From NCBI RefSeq assembly GCF_008520305.1, contig NZ_ML703279.1, positions 124,001 to 188,000 on the forward strand: a DNA stretch of 64,000 bases. Reading direction: 5' to 3'. This document shows, piece after piece, positions 63,828 through 64,000 of the stretch (its first letter is position 1; every line of letters starts with the position of its first letter). Below the pieces are notes generated by a model that made no database searches, had not been told where the DNA came from, and saw only the letters and a list, made by a program, of their open reading frames with translations. The position numbers were made by a program, and so were the translations under genes. The DNA is from Mesorhizobium sp. SARCC-RB16n (GTDB taxonomy: Bacteria; Pseudomonadota; Alphaproteobacteria; Rhizobiales; Rhizobiaceae).

Positions 63828-64000
63828 GAAAGCTCGTGTCTCGTCGAGCCTAGTTCCGGGGCAGTTTATGGATTTCCAGCCGGACCGGTCCGCCTCGATC
63901 GCAACTCGTGCAGACAAGCGCCCGCTCAACGGTGCTGAATAGCGCGTCCTTGCCATATCGCCTGATCAGTGCGGCCGCCTTTACCGGGGCGTGATGGGAG

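Noticed and set aside
1-64000. CRISPR arrays and tRNA or rRNA genes
   Set aside because: No regularly spaced direct repeats and no tRNA-like or rRNA sequence were noticed on reading; short RNA genes could have been missed.

Overview
The window looks like part of a Mesorhizobium symbiosis island (integrative element), close in gene content to the type described for M. loti R7A. Evidence: complete vitamin operons known from such islands (panBC, nadABC, bioBFDAZ), a VirB/VirD4 type IV secretion system with VirF-like F-box effectors, nodL, two nod boxes, a ttsI-type regulator with a matching tts box, a FixK-type box at hemN, high GC, and many decayed insertion sequences and broken genes between intact operons.

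Layout. 0-6 kb: frameshifted tyrosine recombinase with a coiled-coil partner, an OmpW porin, a broken HU gene, IS481/IS3 remnants and a NopP-like effector gene with an Arg-rich tail. 6.8-9.5 kb: SsuABC/TauABC-like ABC importer. 9.8-15.5 kb: VirG-like regulator lacking the phosphoacceptor Asp, a nod box, a Crp/Fnr regulator, virC1 and divergent virD4 with a vir box between them. 16.5-19.2 kb: two VirF-like effector genes. 20.5-29.6 kb: virB operon (B11-B2 on the minus strand), including a 45-codon lipoprotein gene between virB4 and virB5. 30-37 kb: membrane protein, LacI regulator, second OmpW with a perfect FixK/FNR box, MFS transporter, DUF982 proteins. 37.9-46.8 kb: two NrtR-type NAD regulators (the first beside an inverted nadA remnant), panBC, a GGDEF-EAL protein and a RES/Xre toxin-antitoxin pair. 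46.9-55.8 kb: nadABC and bioBFDAZ. 56-64 kb: nodL, nod box, tts box, ExoX-like protein, ttsI, hemN with a FixK-type box, and small proteins.

How it fits together. Plant flavonoids acting through NodD would fire the two nod boxes. One lies upstream of ttsI (T3 effector regulator). The other lies just after virG, where a virA-like kinase gene might be expected but none is recognisable. VirG would act on vir boxes before virB2, virC1/virD4 and the virF-like genes to build a protein-translocating T4SS; no relaxase is visible here. FixK-type boxes link the second ompW and hemN to low oxygen. The vitamin operons supply pantothenate, NAD and biotin, with nadABC probably under NrtR control.

All family names come from reading translated sequence and remembered family features; no database search was run.
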